DNA of 64,000 nucleotides from Aureicoccus marinus (GCF_002954325.1 NZ_MQVX01000001.1:2524768-2588767); one strand, 5' to 3'; shown: positions 1 to 9,004, counted from the stretch's first letter. Program-made: numbers and translations. Notes: generated by a model not told the origin, from the sequence alone.

Positions 1-196
1 GTTCTTTTACCCAGGCTTCAGTTTCTTCGCTGCGGTCGTCTTCCAACCACATGTAAGGGTCGTTGAGCTCCGTGTCAAAATAGGTGAGGACACAGTCCTT
101 TTTGACCGTTTCCGGATAGGTCACGGGTTTTGCTTTTTTCTCGGGCTGACAAGCGGCCAATGCCAATACTGCCAAACCCGGAATGATTTTCTTCAT
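1..196 (-). CDS. Prolyl oligopeptidase family (S9A) lipoprotein, N-terminal fragment
   Basis: Only the first 65 codons are in the window; the gene runs off the left edge. The protein starts MKKIIPGLAVLALAAC, a lipoprotein signal peptide with a lipobox ending at Cys16, so it should be anchored in a membrane after export. The segment DPYMWLEDDRSEETEAWV is the hallmark start of S9A prolyl oligopeptidases, which cleave short peptides after proline. The catalytic Ser/Asp/His region lies outside the window and cannot be checked. It begins 8 bp after the asd stop on the same strand and is probably co-transcribed with asd. Confidence 0.85.
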   Translation of the reverse strand, partial: MKKIIPGLAVLALAACQPEKKAKPVTYPETVKKDCVLTYFDTELNDPYMWLEDDRSEETEAWVKE

Positions 197-204
197 AGGG
201 TCTT

Positions 205-1209
205 TCAATTGATTCCCTCTAAGATACCCTTTTTAGCGCAGAGGTACTCTGCAATTTGTACTGCATTTGTTGCGGCCCCTTTGCGTAAATTATCAGCTAC
301 AACCCACATATTTAGGGTGTTGCGCTGTGTTAAGTCCCGTCGAATTCGGCCGACAAAAACTTCGTCTTTTCCGTGGGCGTTCACCGGCATCGGATAGCGG
401 TTTTCTTCCGGAACATCTTCGACCACTACACCAGGCATGGCTTCGAGCAATTCCCGAACTTCTTCGAGTTGAAAGTCGTTGTAGAATTCCACGTTGACTG
501 CTTCGGAATGACCTCCTGCGGTCGGGATTCGAACCGCGGTGGCTGACACAGAAAAAGTGCGGTCATCCAGGATTTTTTGAGGCTCGCGAGCGAGCTTCAT
601 TTCTTCTTTGGTATACCCGCTCTCTTCAAAGACGTCACAGTGAGGTAAAGCGTTTCGGCTAATCGGGTGCGGATACGCTTTTTCTCCTTCGATCCCAGCC
701 GTTTCGTCTTCCAGCTGCTTTACAGCTTTTACCCCTGTTCCTGAAACGGATTGGTAGGTCGAAACCAACACCCTTTTGAGTTTGTATTTCTGGTGCAAGG
801 GATATAGAGCCATGACCAATTGAATGGTAGAGCAATTGGGGTTGGCAATAATTTTGTCATCAGGCCCCAATTCATCTGCATTGATTTCGGGAACGACGAG
901 TTTTTTAGTGGGATCCATTCGCCAGGCGGAGGAGTTGTCGATGACCGTTGTGCCCACTTCGGCAAACTTCGGGGCCCACTCCAGAGAGGTTCCTCCCCCG
1001 GCAGAGAACAGAGCAATGTCTGGTCTGCGCGAAATAGCATCTTCCATCCCTATTACGGGCACCTCTTTTCCTCTAAACGGAAGCGTCTTTCCGATTGACC
1101 TTGCCGAAGCAACGGGGAGTAATTCGTCCAACGGAAAATTTCTTTCTTCCAACACCTGGAGCATCACGGTACCGACCATGCCAGTAGCCCCAACAACTGC
1201 AACTTTCAT
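205..1209 (-). CDS. asd: Aspartate-semialdehyde dehydrogenase
   Basis: Reduces aspartyl phosphate to aspartate semialdehyde with NADPH, the branch point to lysine/diaminopimelate, threonine and methionine. The 334-aa length is typical. Seen: N-terminal nucleotide-binding loop VVGATGMVG (residues 5-13), the active-site segment NPNCSTIQ with the nucleophile at Cys126, and STYQSVSGTG. A terminator-like hairpin about 75 bp upstream (1284-1309) separates it from mscL, so it likely has its own promoter in the gap 1210-1283. The peptidase gene follows closely. Confidence 0.96.
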   Translation of the reverse strand: MKVAVVGATGMVGTVMLQVLEERNFPLDELLPVASARSIGKTLPFRGKEVPVIGMEDAISRRPDIALFSAGGGTSLEWAPKFAEVGTTVIDNSSAWRMDPTKKLVVPEINADELGPDDKIIANPNCSTIQLVMALYPLHQKYKLKRVLVSTYQSVSGTGVKAVKQLEDETAGIEGEKAYPHPISRNALPHCDVFEESGYTKEEMKLAREPQKILDDRTFSVSATAVRIPTAGGHSEAVNVEFYNDFQLEEVRELLEAMPGVVVEDVPEENRYPMPVNAHGKDEVFVGRIRRDLTQRNTLNMWVVADNLRKGAATNAVQIAEYLCAKKGILEGIN

Positions 1210-1283
1210 AGTTCCTGAATTAAGGGAGTAAAATTAGTCTTCTCTTGCGCCCAAACAACCCTTTTTTGTGATAAATAAAACAA

Positions 1284-1318
1284 CCGCCTACAACGATGGT
1301 CATAGGCGGCTTTAAATG
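1284..1318 (-). terminator. Putative intrinsic terminator after mscL
   Basis: Inverted repeat CCGCCTA / TAGGCGG at 1284-1290 and 1303-1309 with a 12-nt loop. On the minus strand it is followed by TTGTTTTATTTAT, a fair U-rich tract. It lies between the mscL stop and the asd start. Confidence 0.6.
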
Positions 1319-1356
1319 AAAGGTGGTGTAGCGGTTGGCCGCTGTTGACCAGTATC

Positions 1357-1782
1357 TTAGCTGTTTTGCTGCTTGAGCAAATCGCGAATTTCGGCAAGCA
1401 ACTCTTCCTGAGTTGGACCCGCAGGGGCTGCTGGAGCCTCCTCTTCTTTCTTTTGCGTGTTTTCGTAGGCTTTTAAAAACACATAAATGAACAAGCCAAC
1501 AATGATGAAGTTAATGATGGCCTGGATCAGGTTTCCGTAGGTTAGTACCGCAGCACCGGCTTCTTGGGCCGCTGCGAGGTTTTCGTAAGCTTCCCCATTC
1601 AAGGCGATGTACTGTTGAGTAAAGTCCGTTCCCCCGGTAATCACACCAACAATCGGCATGATGATGTCTTTTACGGCGGAGTTGACAATGGTACTGAAGG
1701 CCCCGCCAATAACGACAGCCGTGGCCAAGCTAACAATGTCTCCTTTCATTAGAAAGGATTTGAAGTCTTTAAAGAATCCCAT
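1357..1782 (-). CDS. mscL: Large-conductance mechanosensitive channel MscL
   Basis: Inner-membrane homopentameric channel that opens under membrane tension and releases solutes during hypo-osmotic shock. The 141-aa length fits the family. Seen: N-terminal amphipathic helix [12 protein letters not shown], the pore helix TM1 with the small-residue face [18 protein letters not shown], a periplasmic loop, TM2 ([17 protein letters not shown]) and a charged C-terminal bundle ([15 protein letters not shown]). It stands alone between alr and asd, with a likely terminator downstream. Confidence 0.96.
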   Translation of the reverse strand: MGFFKDFKSFLMKGDIVSLATAVVIGGAFSTIVNSAVKDIIMPIVGVITGGTDFTQQYIALNGEAYENLAAAQEAGAAVLTYGNLIQAIINFIIVGLFIYVFLKAYENTQKKEEEAPAAPAGPTQEELLAEIRDLLKQQNS

Positions 1783-1883
1783 AATGATGTGATTTAAATG
1801 TTAATGTTTACGGGACGCAAGTTGCTAAAATTTTTTTTATTGTAGGTCTTTTATGACAAAATGTAGACGGATTATCCTGAAAA

Positions 1884-3035
1884 CTAGCGAGTTGAGTCGA
1901 TGATTTGCCGGGGCACACGGGAAGAAATACCAGTTAGTAATTCATAGGAGATGGTGCCCGCACCACGGGCAAAATCCTCTGCGGAATGCTCCGGTCCGAA
2001 GACGATTACCGGGTCTCCTTCTTTGCAATCCAGGCCGGTGACATCGACCATCAACATATCCATACAAACGTTGCCGATGATGGGGGCCAACTGACCTTGA
2101 AGCCAGACCTGGCCTTTTCCATGGCCATACTGACGTCCAATACCATCGGCATGACCAAGAGGCAGGGTAGCGATGAGCTGGTAAGCTTCCGCTTTATAAG
2201 CCCGGTTGTAGCCCACCGATTCTCCCGGTTCAATTTTATGTAATTGAGAAATCACGGTACGCAAGCGCCCGAGGGGCTTGAGCTCTGCATCAAATTCAGG
2301 AGCGTTGCCGTAGCCATAGAGGGCAATACCGGAGCGAACCATTTCGAATTGTGCCTCTGGATAATTCAATATCCCTGAAGAATTCAAGAGGTGTCGCAAG
2401 GGTTGGTAGCCCAATTTTTCGACGAGCTCTTTCCCGATCTTTTCGAATTGTTTCAGCTGGGCTTGGGTAAACTCCTTTTCTGCAGGATCATCGGAAGCAG
2501 CGAGATGGGAAAGGAGACCTTTAACCTTGGTCGAGCGGGTGTTTTGTAGCAGCTCGTTGACCCGGTCTACATCATTTTCCCAAAAGCCCAAACGATTTAG
2601 ACCGGTATTGAACTTCAGGTGGATAGGATAGTCGGTTTGTTGCTTTTCTTCTGCTGTTTTTACGAAGGCCCGTAACAAGCGGGGAGAGTAAATACTGGGC
2701 TCCAGACAGCGATCAATACAGCGGCTCAGTTGATCGGGCTGAGGGTGCAAGACCAAAATAGGGAGGCGGATTCCGCCATCGCGCAGGGCAATCCCCTCAG
2801 AGGTATAGGCAACCGCCAAATAATCCACGCCTTCTTCTTCCAGGGTTTGGGCGATTTTCAGGGCATCGGAGCCGTAGGCAAAGGCCTTGACAACAGCCAG
2901 AAATTTGGTCTTTTGCTGTAGACGACTTTTGAGCACCTGCAGGTTGTGCTTCAAAGCGCCTAAATCAATTTCTAAAACCGTGGGGTGCTCTTGACTCAAA
3001 TCAGGATTCGCTATCGGGGTTAAGTTCTTCGGCAT
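1884..3035 (-). CDS. alr: Alanine racemase
   Basis: PLP enzyme that makes D-alanine for peptidoglycan. Seen: LEIDLGALKHN at the start of the barrel, the PLP-lysine segment VVKAFAYGSD (family form VVKANAYG), the tyrosine-base region GESVGYNRAY, and VCMDMLMVDVT near the C-terminus. The frame stays open to an ATG at 3062, but that would overlap tdk by 62 bp; I choose the ATG at 3035 (383 aa). A TTG at 2999, just past the tdk stop, would leave the shortest tail and is also possible. Overlap with tdk implies one transcript and coupled translation. Confidence 0.93.
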   Translation of the reverse strand: MPKNLTPIANPDLSQEHPTVLEIDLGALKHNLQVLKSRLQQKTKFLAVVKAFAYGSDALKIAQTLEEEGVDYLAVAYTSEGIALRDGGIRLPILVLHPQPDQLSRCIDRCLEPSIYSPRLLRAFVKTAEEKQQTDYPIHLKFNTGLNRLGFWENDVDRVNELLQNTRSTKVKGLLSHLAASDDPAEKEFTQAQLKQFEKIGKELVEKLGYQPLRHLLNSSGILNYPEAQFEMVRSGIALYGYGNAPEFDAELKPLGRLRTVISQLHKIEPGESVGYNRAYKAEAYQLIATLPLGHADGIGRQYGHGKGQVWLQGQLAPIIGNVCMDMLMVDVTGLDCKEGDPVIVFGPEHSAEDFARGAGTISYELLTGISSRVPRQIIDSTR

Positions 3036-3636
3036 TGACATCCATACCGCCCAGCTTTTCACGCAACATAGCTTTGTAGTAGGCAGCGCGACTCAAGGGC
3101 TCGTATTCTTGGGTTTCCCCTAATAAAACCAATTGCTTGTCAGAGGACTTACGGAAGGAGTAGTGGGCCAAGTTCCCCGTGCGGGTACAGACGGCATGAA
3201 CCTTGGTTACGTACTCTGCGGTGGCCATCAAAGCCGGCATAGGTCCAAAAGGGTTTCCTTTAAAGTCCATATCGAGTCCGGCCACGACTACGCGTACTCC
3301 TCGATTTGCCAGGTCATTGCAAACCGTGACAATTTCGTCATCGAAGAATTGGGCTTCATCAATCCCCACCACATCGCAATCATCGGCCAGCAGACGAATA
3401 TTGGCTGCAGCCGGCACGGGCGTAGAACGGATTTCGTTGGCGTCGTGCGAGATAACAAGGTCTTCGTCATAGCGTACATCCAAAATGGGTTTGAAGATTT
3501 CTACCTTGAGTTTGGCGAATTGTGCTCGCTTCAGGCGTCGAATCAGTTCTTCTGTTTTTCCAGAAAACATGGAACCGCATATGACCTCGATCCAGCCGAA
3601 CTGTTCTTCAGGATTTACGGTATTTTCCAGAAACAT
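3001..3636 (-). CDS. tdk: Thymidine kinase (type II)
   Basis: Phosphorylates thymidine to dTMP in the salvage pathway. The frame is open upstream, but the ATG at 3636 gives MFLENTVNPEEQFGWIEV and the usual family length (211 aa); the extra 49 residues would cover the promoter. Seen: P-loop GSMFSGKTEELIRR, Walker B-like DEAQFFDDE, and substrate loop YEPLSRAAYY. The usual structural zinc ligands are mostly missing: the first CxxC reads CTRT and the last Cys pair is absent. To my knowledge this is common in Bacteroidota enzymes. A TACTTTTG box lies at 3676-3683 on the minus strand. Confidence 0.94.
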   Translation of the reverse strand: MFLENTVNPEEQFGWIEVICGSMFSGKTEELIRRLKRAQFAKLKVEIFKPILDVRYDEDLVISHDANEIRSTPVPAAANIRLLADDCDVVGIDEAQFFDDEIVTVCNDLANRGVRVVVAGLDMDFKGNPFGPMPALMATAEYVTKVHAVCTRTGNLAHYSFRKSSDKQLVLLGETQEYEPLSRAAYYKAMLREKLGGMDVNAEELNPDSES

Positions 3637-3777
3637 AGTGTACTTTTGAAGGGTAGGGAAAGGATTCTCTCCTCTCCCAAAAGTAGTAAAATAAGGAGGG
3701 CAGAAACAGGGCAGATTTAACCTTTTCTTGGAAACCCTTCTCCACAATAGATTGTACCTTGTAAAAAAGTAGAGGTC

Positions 3778-4437
3778 ATGCAAAAAAAAGTCAAAGAAGA
3801 ATTACGCCGATTAAGCCAGCGGATTGCCAGCAATCTCGATACGGAATCTGTTGATGAACTCTACGAATCAGCTCGCAAGCTCTACGAAAAACTCGCGGTG
3901 CTAAAATACATTGAAGAAAAACTCGATCACATTGAAGTGGATGTGAGCAAGAACGAGATCGCTCAAAAATTTGAGAAATTGGCCAATGCCGTGATGACCG
4001 CCAATTCGACGGTGCCCGAAACCAACCCTCACGATGAGGACATCATCATCCCGGGAATGGACACCATCAAGCACATGGTCACCGAGATGAATACCGATGT
4101 GGCCATGGACCAACTTTTCTCTGAACTCCTTTCTGCAGGAGAGTTGATGAAAGATGAGCGCACTATCAATGAAGGTGGACTCGCTGCCTCTGTATTGCAA
4201 AAACAAACCCGAAAGTTTGCCATTGGGCTAAACGATAAGGTCGCCTTCGTCAACAACCTCTTTGACGAAAGCGAAGAAGACTTCCAGAAAGTGATCCAAA
4301 ACATTTCGGGATTAGGCTCTGAAGCAGAAGCGCTGGAGTACATCGAGCACAATGTCAAAACAGAATTCAACTGGGAAGGTAAACCGGACTGGGAAGAGCG
4401 CTTTAAGGCAGAAGTGAGCCGGGCCTTCCAAATGTAA
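3778..4437 (+). CDS. Conserved hypothetical protein, mostly helical
   Basis: A 219-aa cytoplasmic protein with no signal peptide or membrane segment that I can see. The first 70 residues are rich in Lys/Glu/Leu with heptad-like spacing (ELRRLSQRIAS, LYEKLAVLKYIEEKLDHIE), suggesting a coiled coil. The middle has an acidic, proline-containing stretch (ETNPHDEDIIIPGMDTIK), and the C-terminus (EHNVKTEFNWEGKPDWEERF) looks conserved. I do not recognise a named domain. The next gene, rsmI, starts 2 bp after its stop, so the two are probably one operon. The 16S rRNA methyltransferase neighbour hints at, but does not prove, a ribosome or RNA link. Confidence 0.75.
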   Translation: MQKKVKEELRRLSQRIASNLDTESVDELYESARKLYEKLAVLKYIEEKLDHIEVDVSKNEIAQKFEKLANAVMTANSTVPETNPHDEDIIIPGMDTIKHMVTEMNTDVAMDQLFSELLSAGELMKDERTINEGGLAASVLQKQTRKFAIGLNDKVAFVNNLFDESEEDFQKVIQNISGLGSEAEALEYIEHNVKTEFNWEGKPDWEERFKAEVSRAFQM

Positions 4438-4439
4438 TC

Positions 4440-5117
4440 ATGGGAAAATTGATCCTTGTCCCTACCCCGATCGGGAACTTAGGGGACATCACTTTTCGGG
4501 CAGTCGAATGCCTGAGAGAAGCCGATTTGATCTTGGCGGAGGACACCCGTGTCAGCGGAAAACTACTGAAGCACTTCTCGATCGACACCTCTCTGTTGGC
4601 CCACCACCAAAATAACGAGCACAGTCAGTTGCCCAAATTGATTCAAAAGATGAAGCAAGGGGCGACCCTGGCCATGGTCAGCGATGCGGGAAGTCCTGGA
4701 ATCTCGGACCCCGGATTTTTACTCACCCGGGCCTGTATTGAAGAGGGGATTGAGGTGGAAGCCTTGCCGGGGCCGACTGCTTTTGTGCCGGCCTTAGTGC
4801 AAAGTGGTCTGCCCTGCGACCGCTTCGTTTTTGAAGGCTTTTTGCCCCCAAAAAAAGGACGTAAAACGCGGTTGGAAGCCATCGCTTCCGAAAGCCGTAC
4901 CCTGGTGCTTTATGAATCGCCCCATAAACTCTTAAAAACCTTGGGGCATCTAATTGAATTCCTCGGAGAGGAACGTCAGATTTCGGTGAGCCGTGAGCTC
5001 ACCAAACTCCACGAAGAAACCGTGCGAGGTAGCCTGAAGGAAGTGAAAGAACATTTTGAATCCCACGCTCCACGAGGAGAATTCGTGTTGGTGATTGAAG
5101 GAAGAGGAAAGGCCTAG
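4440..5117 (+). CDS. rsmI: 16S rRNA (cytidine-1402-2'-O)-methyltransferase
   Basis: SAM-dependent TP-methylase that 2'-O-methylates C1402 in the decoding centre of 16S rRNA. Seen: LVPTPIGNLGDITFRA at the N-terminus, AEDTRVSGKLLKHF, the SAM loop SDAGSPGISDPG, and LPGPTAFVPALVQSGLP. At 225 aa it is the core methylase; it lacks the extra C-terminal domain of the roughly 285-aa E. coli protein, as in many Bacteroidota. It directly follows the unknown 219-aa gene. Its stop codon TAG shares the four bases CTAG with the stop of the convergent AhpD-like gene. Confidence 0.95.
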   Translation: MGKLILVPTPIGNLGDITFRAVECLREADLILAEDTRVSGKLLKHFSIDTSLLAHHQNNEHSQLPKLIQKMKQGATLAMVSDAGSPGISDPGFLLTRACIEEGIEVEALPGPTAFVPALVQSGLPCDRFVFEGFLPPKKGRKTRLEAIASESRTLVLYESPHKLLKTLGHLIEFLGEERQISVSRELTKLHEETVRGSLKEVKEHFESHAPRGEFVLVIEGRGKA

Positions 5118-5704
5118 ACGTGCTTGCCTTTTTCCCAACCGTGCTTGCCTAAATACTGCAAACCGCTCTCCACCGCCCCGTCTTCGATGGAGGTACCCAT
5201 AGAGTCATTCCAACGGTTCAAGTAGCCAAATAAAGAGATAACACCCAACATTTCGACAATTTCTCCTTCGTCCCAGTGCTCGTATAGGCGGTCTTTGATC
5301 TCTTGATCCACGGCATTCGGGACCTGTGAAGCAACCAAAGAGAAGTCAAGGGCGGCTCTCTCGGCTTCTGAAAAAGCCGGATGTGTACGGTATTCCCAAA
5401 TGTTGTCGAGCTGTTCTTGCTCCGCTCCGTAACGCTCTGCCGCTCGAATGGCATGGGCCTGACAATAACGACAGCCGGTGGAATTGCTGCTCACCCAGGC
5501 GATCATTCTTTTAAGGGCTGAAGTGACACGCCCTTCGTTGGCCATCACCGCCTTGTTGAGGTTGATAAAGGCTTTGGAAATGGCAGGTCTTCGCTGCATG
5601 GTCAAAACAGAATTCGGGCAAAAACCGAGGGTCTCGTTAAAGAATTCGGCGAGTTCTCTTGTTTCCGGATCGTGGTCAGGAGAAAGAGGGGTTACTAAGG
5701 GCAT
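5114..5704 (-). CDS. Carboxymuconolactone decarboxylase / AhpD-like peroxidase-related protein
   Basis: A 196-aa all-helical protein of the AhpD/CMD superfamily. The key motif is SSNSTGCRYCQAHAIRAAER, a CxxC followed by His, the redox centre of AhpD-like proteins that reduce peroxides or regenerate peroxiredoxins. The C-terminal helices (EIVEMLGVISLFGYLNRWND) match the uncharacterised peroxidase-related subgroup rather than true decarboxylases. The divergent neighbour is an OsmC-type protein, also linked to peroxide handling, so the intergenic region 5705-5754 may carry two opposed promoters. Confidence 0.88.
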   Translation of the reverse strand: MPLVTPLSPDHDPETRELAEFFNETLGFCPNSVLTMQRRPAISKAFINLNKAVMANEGRVTSALKRMIAWVSSNSTGCRYCQAHAIRAAERYGAEQEQLDNIWEYRTHPAFSEAERAALDFSLVASQVPNAVDQEIKDRLYEHWDEGEIVEMLGVISLFGYLNRWNDSMGTSIEDGAVESGLQYLGKHGWEKGKHV

Positions 5705-5754
5705 TTTCGTAGTTTTAGGGTTTTATCGAAGAACAAGAAACAAAAAATAAGCGG

Positions 5755-6177
5755 ATGACGAATCGTGTATCGACCGAATGGAAAGGCGGGATGGCTTTTG
5801 AAAGTAACAACCCCTCGGGTTTGACAATCCGGATTGATGCCGGGGAAGAAAATGGCGGCTCAGATGACGGCCTGAGACCCAAGGCCTTGATGCTTTCGTC
5901 CTTGGCCGGATGCAGCGGACTGGACGTGGCCTCTCTGATTGAGAAAATGAAACTCGAGGTGGATCGATTTCATATAGAGACCATCGCCAACCTCACCGAT
6001 GAACATCCCAAGTACTACGATAAAGTTGTGGTGGAGTACCACTTCCACGGTTCTAACCTGAACGAAGCCAAACTGCAAAGAGCTGTGGATCTTTCGATCG
6101 AAAAGTACTGCGGAGTCATGGAGATGTTCCGTCGTTTTGCAGAATTGGAACTCAAGACGATTTTTCACACCGACTAG
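5755..6177 (+). CDS. OsmC family peroxiredoxin-like protein
   Basis: A 140-aa protein of the OsmC/Ohr superfamily, many of which reduce organic hydroperoxides with two cysteines. Seen: LMLSSLAGCSGLDVASLIEKM, carrying the conserved Cys of the central helix, and SIEKYCGVMEMFRR, carrying the second Cys. This is closest to the YhfA-like branch. It is divergent from the AhpD-like gene and 5 bp upstream of recJ, so it may be co-transcribed with recJ. Confidence 0.9.
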   Translation: MTNRVSTEWKGGMAFESNNPSGLTIRIDAGEENGGSDDGLRPKALMLSSLAGCSGLDVASLIEKMKLEVDRFHIETIANLTDEHPKYYDKVVVEYHFHGSNLNEAKLQRAVDLSIEKYCGVMEMFRRFAELELKTIFHTD

Positions 6178-6182
6178 GGCCT

Positions 6183-7912
6183 ATGCGCTGGATTCTTAAA
6201 TCACCCCCCAAGCCTGAGGAGGTAAGCGCTTTGCAAAAAGAATTAGGCCCCAAAGTATCTCCCCTCGTTTCGGAACTCCTGGTTCAACGAGGCATCCGAA
6301 CCCTGGAAGAAGCTAAAGGTTTCTTTCGCGCTTCCCTGGATGAACTACACGATCCCTTCATGATGAAAGATATGGACCGGGCGGTGCAACGGGTCGCGGA
6401 GGCCATTGAAAAAGGGCAGCGTATCCTGGTGTATGGGGATTACGATGTAGACGGGACGACGGCGGTTGCCTGATGTACACCTTTCTTCGGTCACACAGCC
6501 CAGAGATCGCCACCTACATTCCTGATCGGTACAAGGAGGGCTATGGGCTCTCTTTAAGGGGAATTGACTTTGCACAGGACAATGGTTTTGAACTGATCAT
6601 CGCCCTAGATTGTGGAATTAAGGCCATAGAACAGGTGCGCTACGCCAAGGAACGGGGGATTGATATTGTCATCTGTGATCACCACCGCCCCGGGCCCGAA
6701 TTGCCCGAAGCGGCGGCTATTCTTAACCCCAAACGAAGCGATTGTGCGTATCCATACAAGGAACTCTGTGGATGCGGAGTGGGCTATAAATTGGCTCAGG
6801 CCTTGACAACCCATTACGGCCAAATGCCATCGACCACCAACCCCTTATTGGACTTGGTGGCTACAGCGGTAGCTGCTGATATCGTTCCGGTTACGGGCGA
6901 AAACCGCATCCTGGCTACCTTTGGTCTCTTGCAGTTGAATAAGGAAGGAAGGCCCGGAATCCGCGCCCTGCTGAAGAACAGGAATAAAGAAGAGTACCAG
7001 CTTTCGGACCTGGTTTTTTCGGTTGCTCCTCGGATTAATGCAGCAGGCCGTATGTTACACGGGAGCAGGGCGGTTGACCTGCTCAGTTCAGAGGACCCTC
7101 AAGTGGTGGAATCCCTGGCGGAAGAAATAGAACAGCTCAACCAAAACCGGAGAGAAACCGAAAAGCAAAACACGGATGAGGCCCTGGCTTTTATTGAAGA
7201 AAAGGGCTTACAGGACCAATGCTCTACCGTAGTCTATCAGGAAAACTGGCACAAAGGAGTGATCGGAATTGTGGCTTCCCGCCTGATGGAGCACCACTAC
7301 AGACCTACGGTGGTCTTTACTCAATCCCAAGGAAAGTGGGTGGCCTCCGCTCGTTCCATCCCTGGATTTGACCTCTACCAAGGGCTCACAGAATGTGCGG
7401 AGCACATAGAGCAGTTTGGCGGCCACACCTTTGCGGCCGGGCTGACCGTATTACCCGAAAAACTTCCGGCCTTTATCGAACGATTCGAAGCAGTGGTTCA
7501 GGAGCACTTGGGCACCGAAAAACAAGAACCCGAGCTGCATATTGATAAAGAAGTACAGCTCGAAGAGCTCACCCCATCCTTTTACCAAATATTGAGGCAG
7601 TTTGCACCTTTCGGGCCCGAAAACCCTTCTCCTTTATTCAGCAGCCGAGGCCTGACAGATACCGGTCGATCCCGCAAGGTTGGACAGGACCAAACCCATT
7701 TAAAGGCTGAGTTTAATCAGAACGGTACCCTCTTTGGCGGAATCGGTTTTTCGCTCGCAGATCGCCTTTCGGACATGGCGGATCAACAAGCCGTGGATGT
7801 GGTCTTTTCGTTAGAAGAAAATCAATGGCAAGGCAGAACCAGCCTTCAGTTAGAGATCAAGGATTTACGCCCTTCCGGTAAGGACTCTAAACTCAGTGAG
7901 GAGCCATCGTAA
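6183..7912 (+). pseudogene. recJ: Single-stranded-DNA exonuclease RecJ, frameshifted
   Basis: RecJ is a 5'-3' ssDNA exonuclease of recombination and mismatch repair. The first frame (6183-6473, 96 aa) ends right after LVYGDYDVDGTTAVA, the first DHH motif; the second frame (6473-7912) continues without loss as MYTFLRSHSPEIATYIPDRY and contains the DHH motif CDHHRPG, the DHHA1 domain with GGHTFAAG, and the C-terminal OB-like domain. Together they make about 575 aa, a normal RecJ. One missing C near 6470 (GTTGCC-TGATG for GTTGCCCTGATG) explains it. A TGATG stop-start overlap is formed by chance or could allow re-initiation. The 3' end overlaps the convergent lpxH by 67 bp. Confidence 0.9.
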
Positions 7913-8646
7913 ACGGCATAGGTGAGGTAGACAATCCAATCCCCTAAGTTTACGTAGTCGCTGTTTTCCTTTAGCTGGAGTTGCAGAGGCAGGTGGCGGT
8001 GACCAAAGATGAAGTAATCGTAATGGGCTTCTTCCAGTTTGCGTTTTGCGTAGAGAATGAGCCATTCCTTGTCTTCACCTAAAAAACGGGTGTCCGCTTC
8101 CCCCGAAATGATTTTGTTATTGACCGAGAGGTGCTGTGCAAGGCGTACTCCCAAGTCGGGATGGAACCAGCGAAAGAGCCACTGGCAAACCTTATTGGTG
8201 AAGACTTTTTTCATCAATTTAAAGCCGCGGTCGCCTGGTCCCAGGCCATCGCCATGAGCAACAAAGAAGCGGGTTTCTCCGCAGATAAAAAGCCGAGTCT
8301 CATGGTAAACCGGAATGCCCAACTCTTCTTCAAAATACCCGAACATCCAAAGGTCGTGGTTACCGACAAAATAGTGGATGTCGATTCCCTGATCGGCCAT
8401 TTCGGCCAATTTCCCCAGCACACGCACAAAGCCTTTGGGAACAACCGTCTTGTATTCAAACCAAAAATCAAAGAGGTCACCGACCAGAATGAGTACCTGG
8501 CAGTCGGCTTGAATATCAGATAACCATTTAACGAACTGCTTTTCTCTTGGGCGACTACTGGCCAAATCAGGCGCTCCCAAGTGGTTGTCACTGGCAAAAT
8601 AAATCTTCTTCCCCGGTTGAAGTGCAGGCAGTTGGATGGTCTCCAT
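7846..8646 (-). CDS. lpxH: UDP-2,3-diacylglucosamine diphosphatase (LpxH-like)
   Basis: Calcineurin-like phosphoesterase that splits UDP-2,3-diacylglucosamine to lipid X in lipid A synthesis, at the inner face of the inner membrane. Metal-binding motifs in order: SDNHLGAP, GDLFDFWFEY, GNHD, AHGDGLGPGD, and FGHRHLPL, all in family spacing. The frame is open 52 codons further, but the ATG at 8646 (METIQLPALQPGKKIYFASD) gives the usual N-terminus and avoids running into the lipoprotein gene; 266 aa result. The third gene in a minus-strand run after the enoyl-CoA hydratase and a small lipoprotein. Confidence 0.9.
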   Translation of the reverse strand: METIQLPALQPGKKIYFASDNHLGAPDLASSRPREKQFVKWLSDIQADCQVLILVGDLFDFWFEYKTVVPKGFVRVLGKLAEMADQGIDIHYFVGNHDLWMFGYFEEELGIPVYHETRLFICGETRFFVAHGDGLGPGDRGFKLMKKVFTNKVCQWLFRWFHPDLGVRLAQHLSVNNKIISGEADTRFLGEDKEWLILYAKRKLEEAHYDYFIFGHRHLPLQLQLKENSDYVNLGDWIVYLTYAVYDGSSLSLESLPEGRKSLISN

Positions 8647-8677
8647 GGCCGCTAATTTACTAAGATCATGAGCAGGG

Positions 8678-8998
8678 TCAAGGAAAGAGCTCCTTAAATT
8701 GAACCGCTTTCTCGCTTTCAGCCGAAATTCTAGCCGCTTCGAGAATCTGAACCACCCGCAGGTTATTTTCGAGAGAAGCCAAACCGTAGGCTTCGATCTC
8801 ATGACCTTCTTTCAATACTTGTACGAAATAGGCAAAGGGATCCTGAAAGAAGGCAGCGTGGGGTTGGGCGTCTTTGGTTTGAGGCCCCTCTTTTTCAGGG
8901 GAGGATGCTTCCTGCTTCTCCACGGACTTGGGTTTACAATTGAAAAGGGTTAATGCCACAAAAGCGAGCACAAAAACCCGAAGGGATAATCCGTTCAT
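8678..8998 (-). CDS. Small putative lipoprotein
   Basis: A 106-aa protein with a lipoprotein signal: MNGLSLRVFVLAFVALTLFNC, lipobox ending at Cys21. A charged, Lys/Glu/Pro-rich linker follows, then a short helical part (FFQDPFAYFVQVLKEGHEIE and ILEAARISAESEKA). No known domain recognised. It sits 6 bp after the enoyl-CoA hydratase gene stop and 31 bp before lpxH, so all three are probably transcribed together. A periplasmic or outer-membrane location is inferred from the signal only. Confidence 0.7.
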   Translation of the reverse strand: MNGLSLRVFVLAFVALTLFNCKPKSVEKQEASSPEKEGPQTKDAQPHAAFFQDPFAYFVQVLKEGHEIEAYGLASLENNLRVVQILEAARISAESEKAVQFKELFP

Positions 8999-9004
8999 TT
9001 CTGC

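Noticed and set aside
3133-3720. 195-aa plus-strand frame opposite tdk
   Set aside because: Antisense shadow of thymidine kinase; composition is not protein-like.
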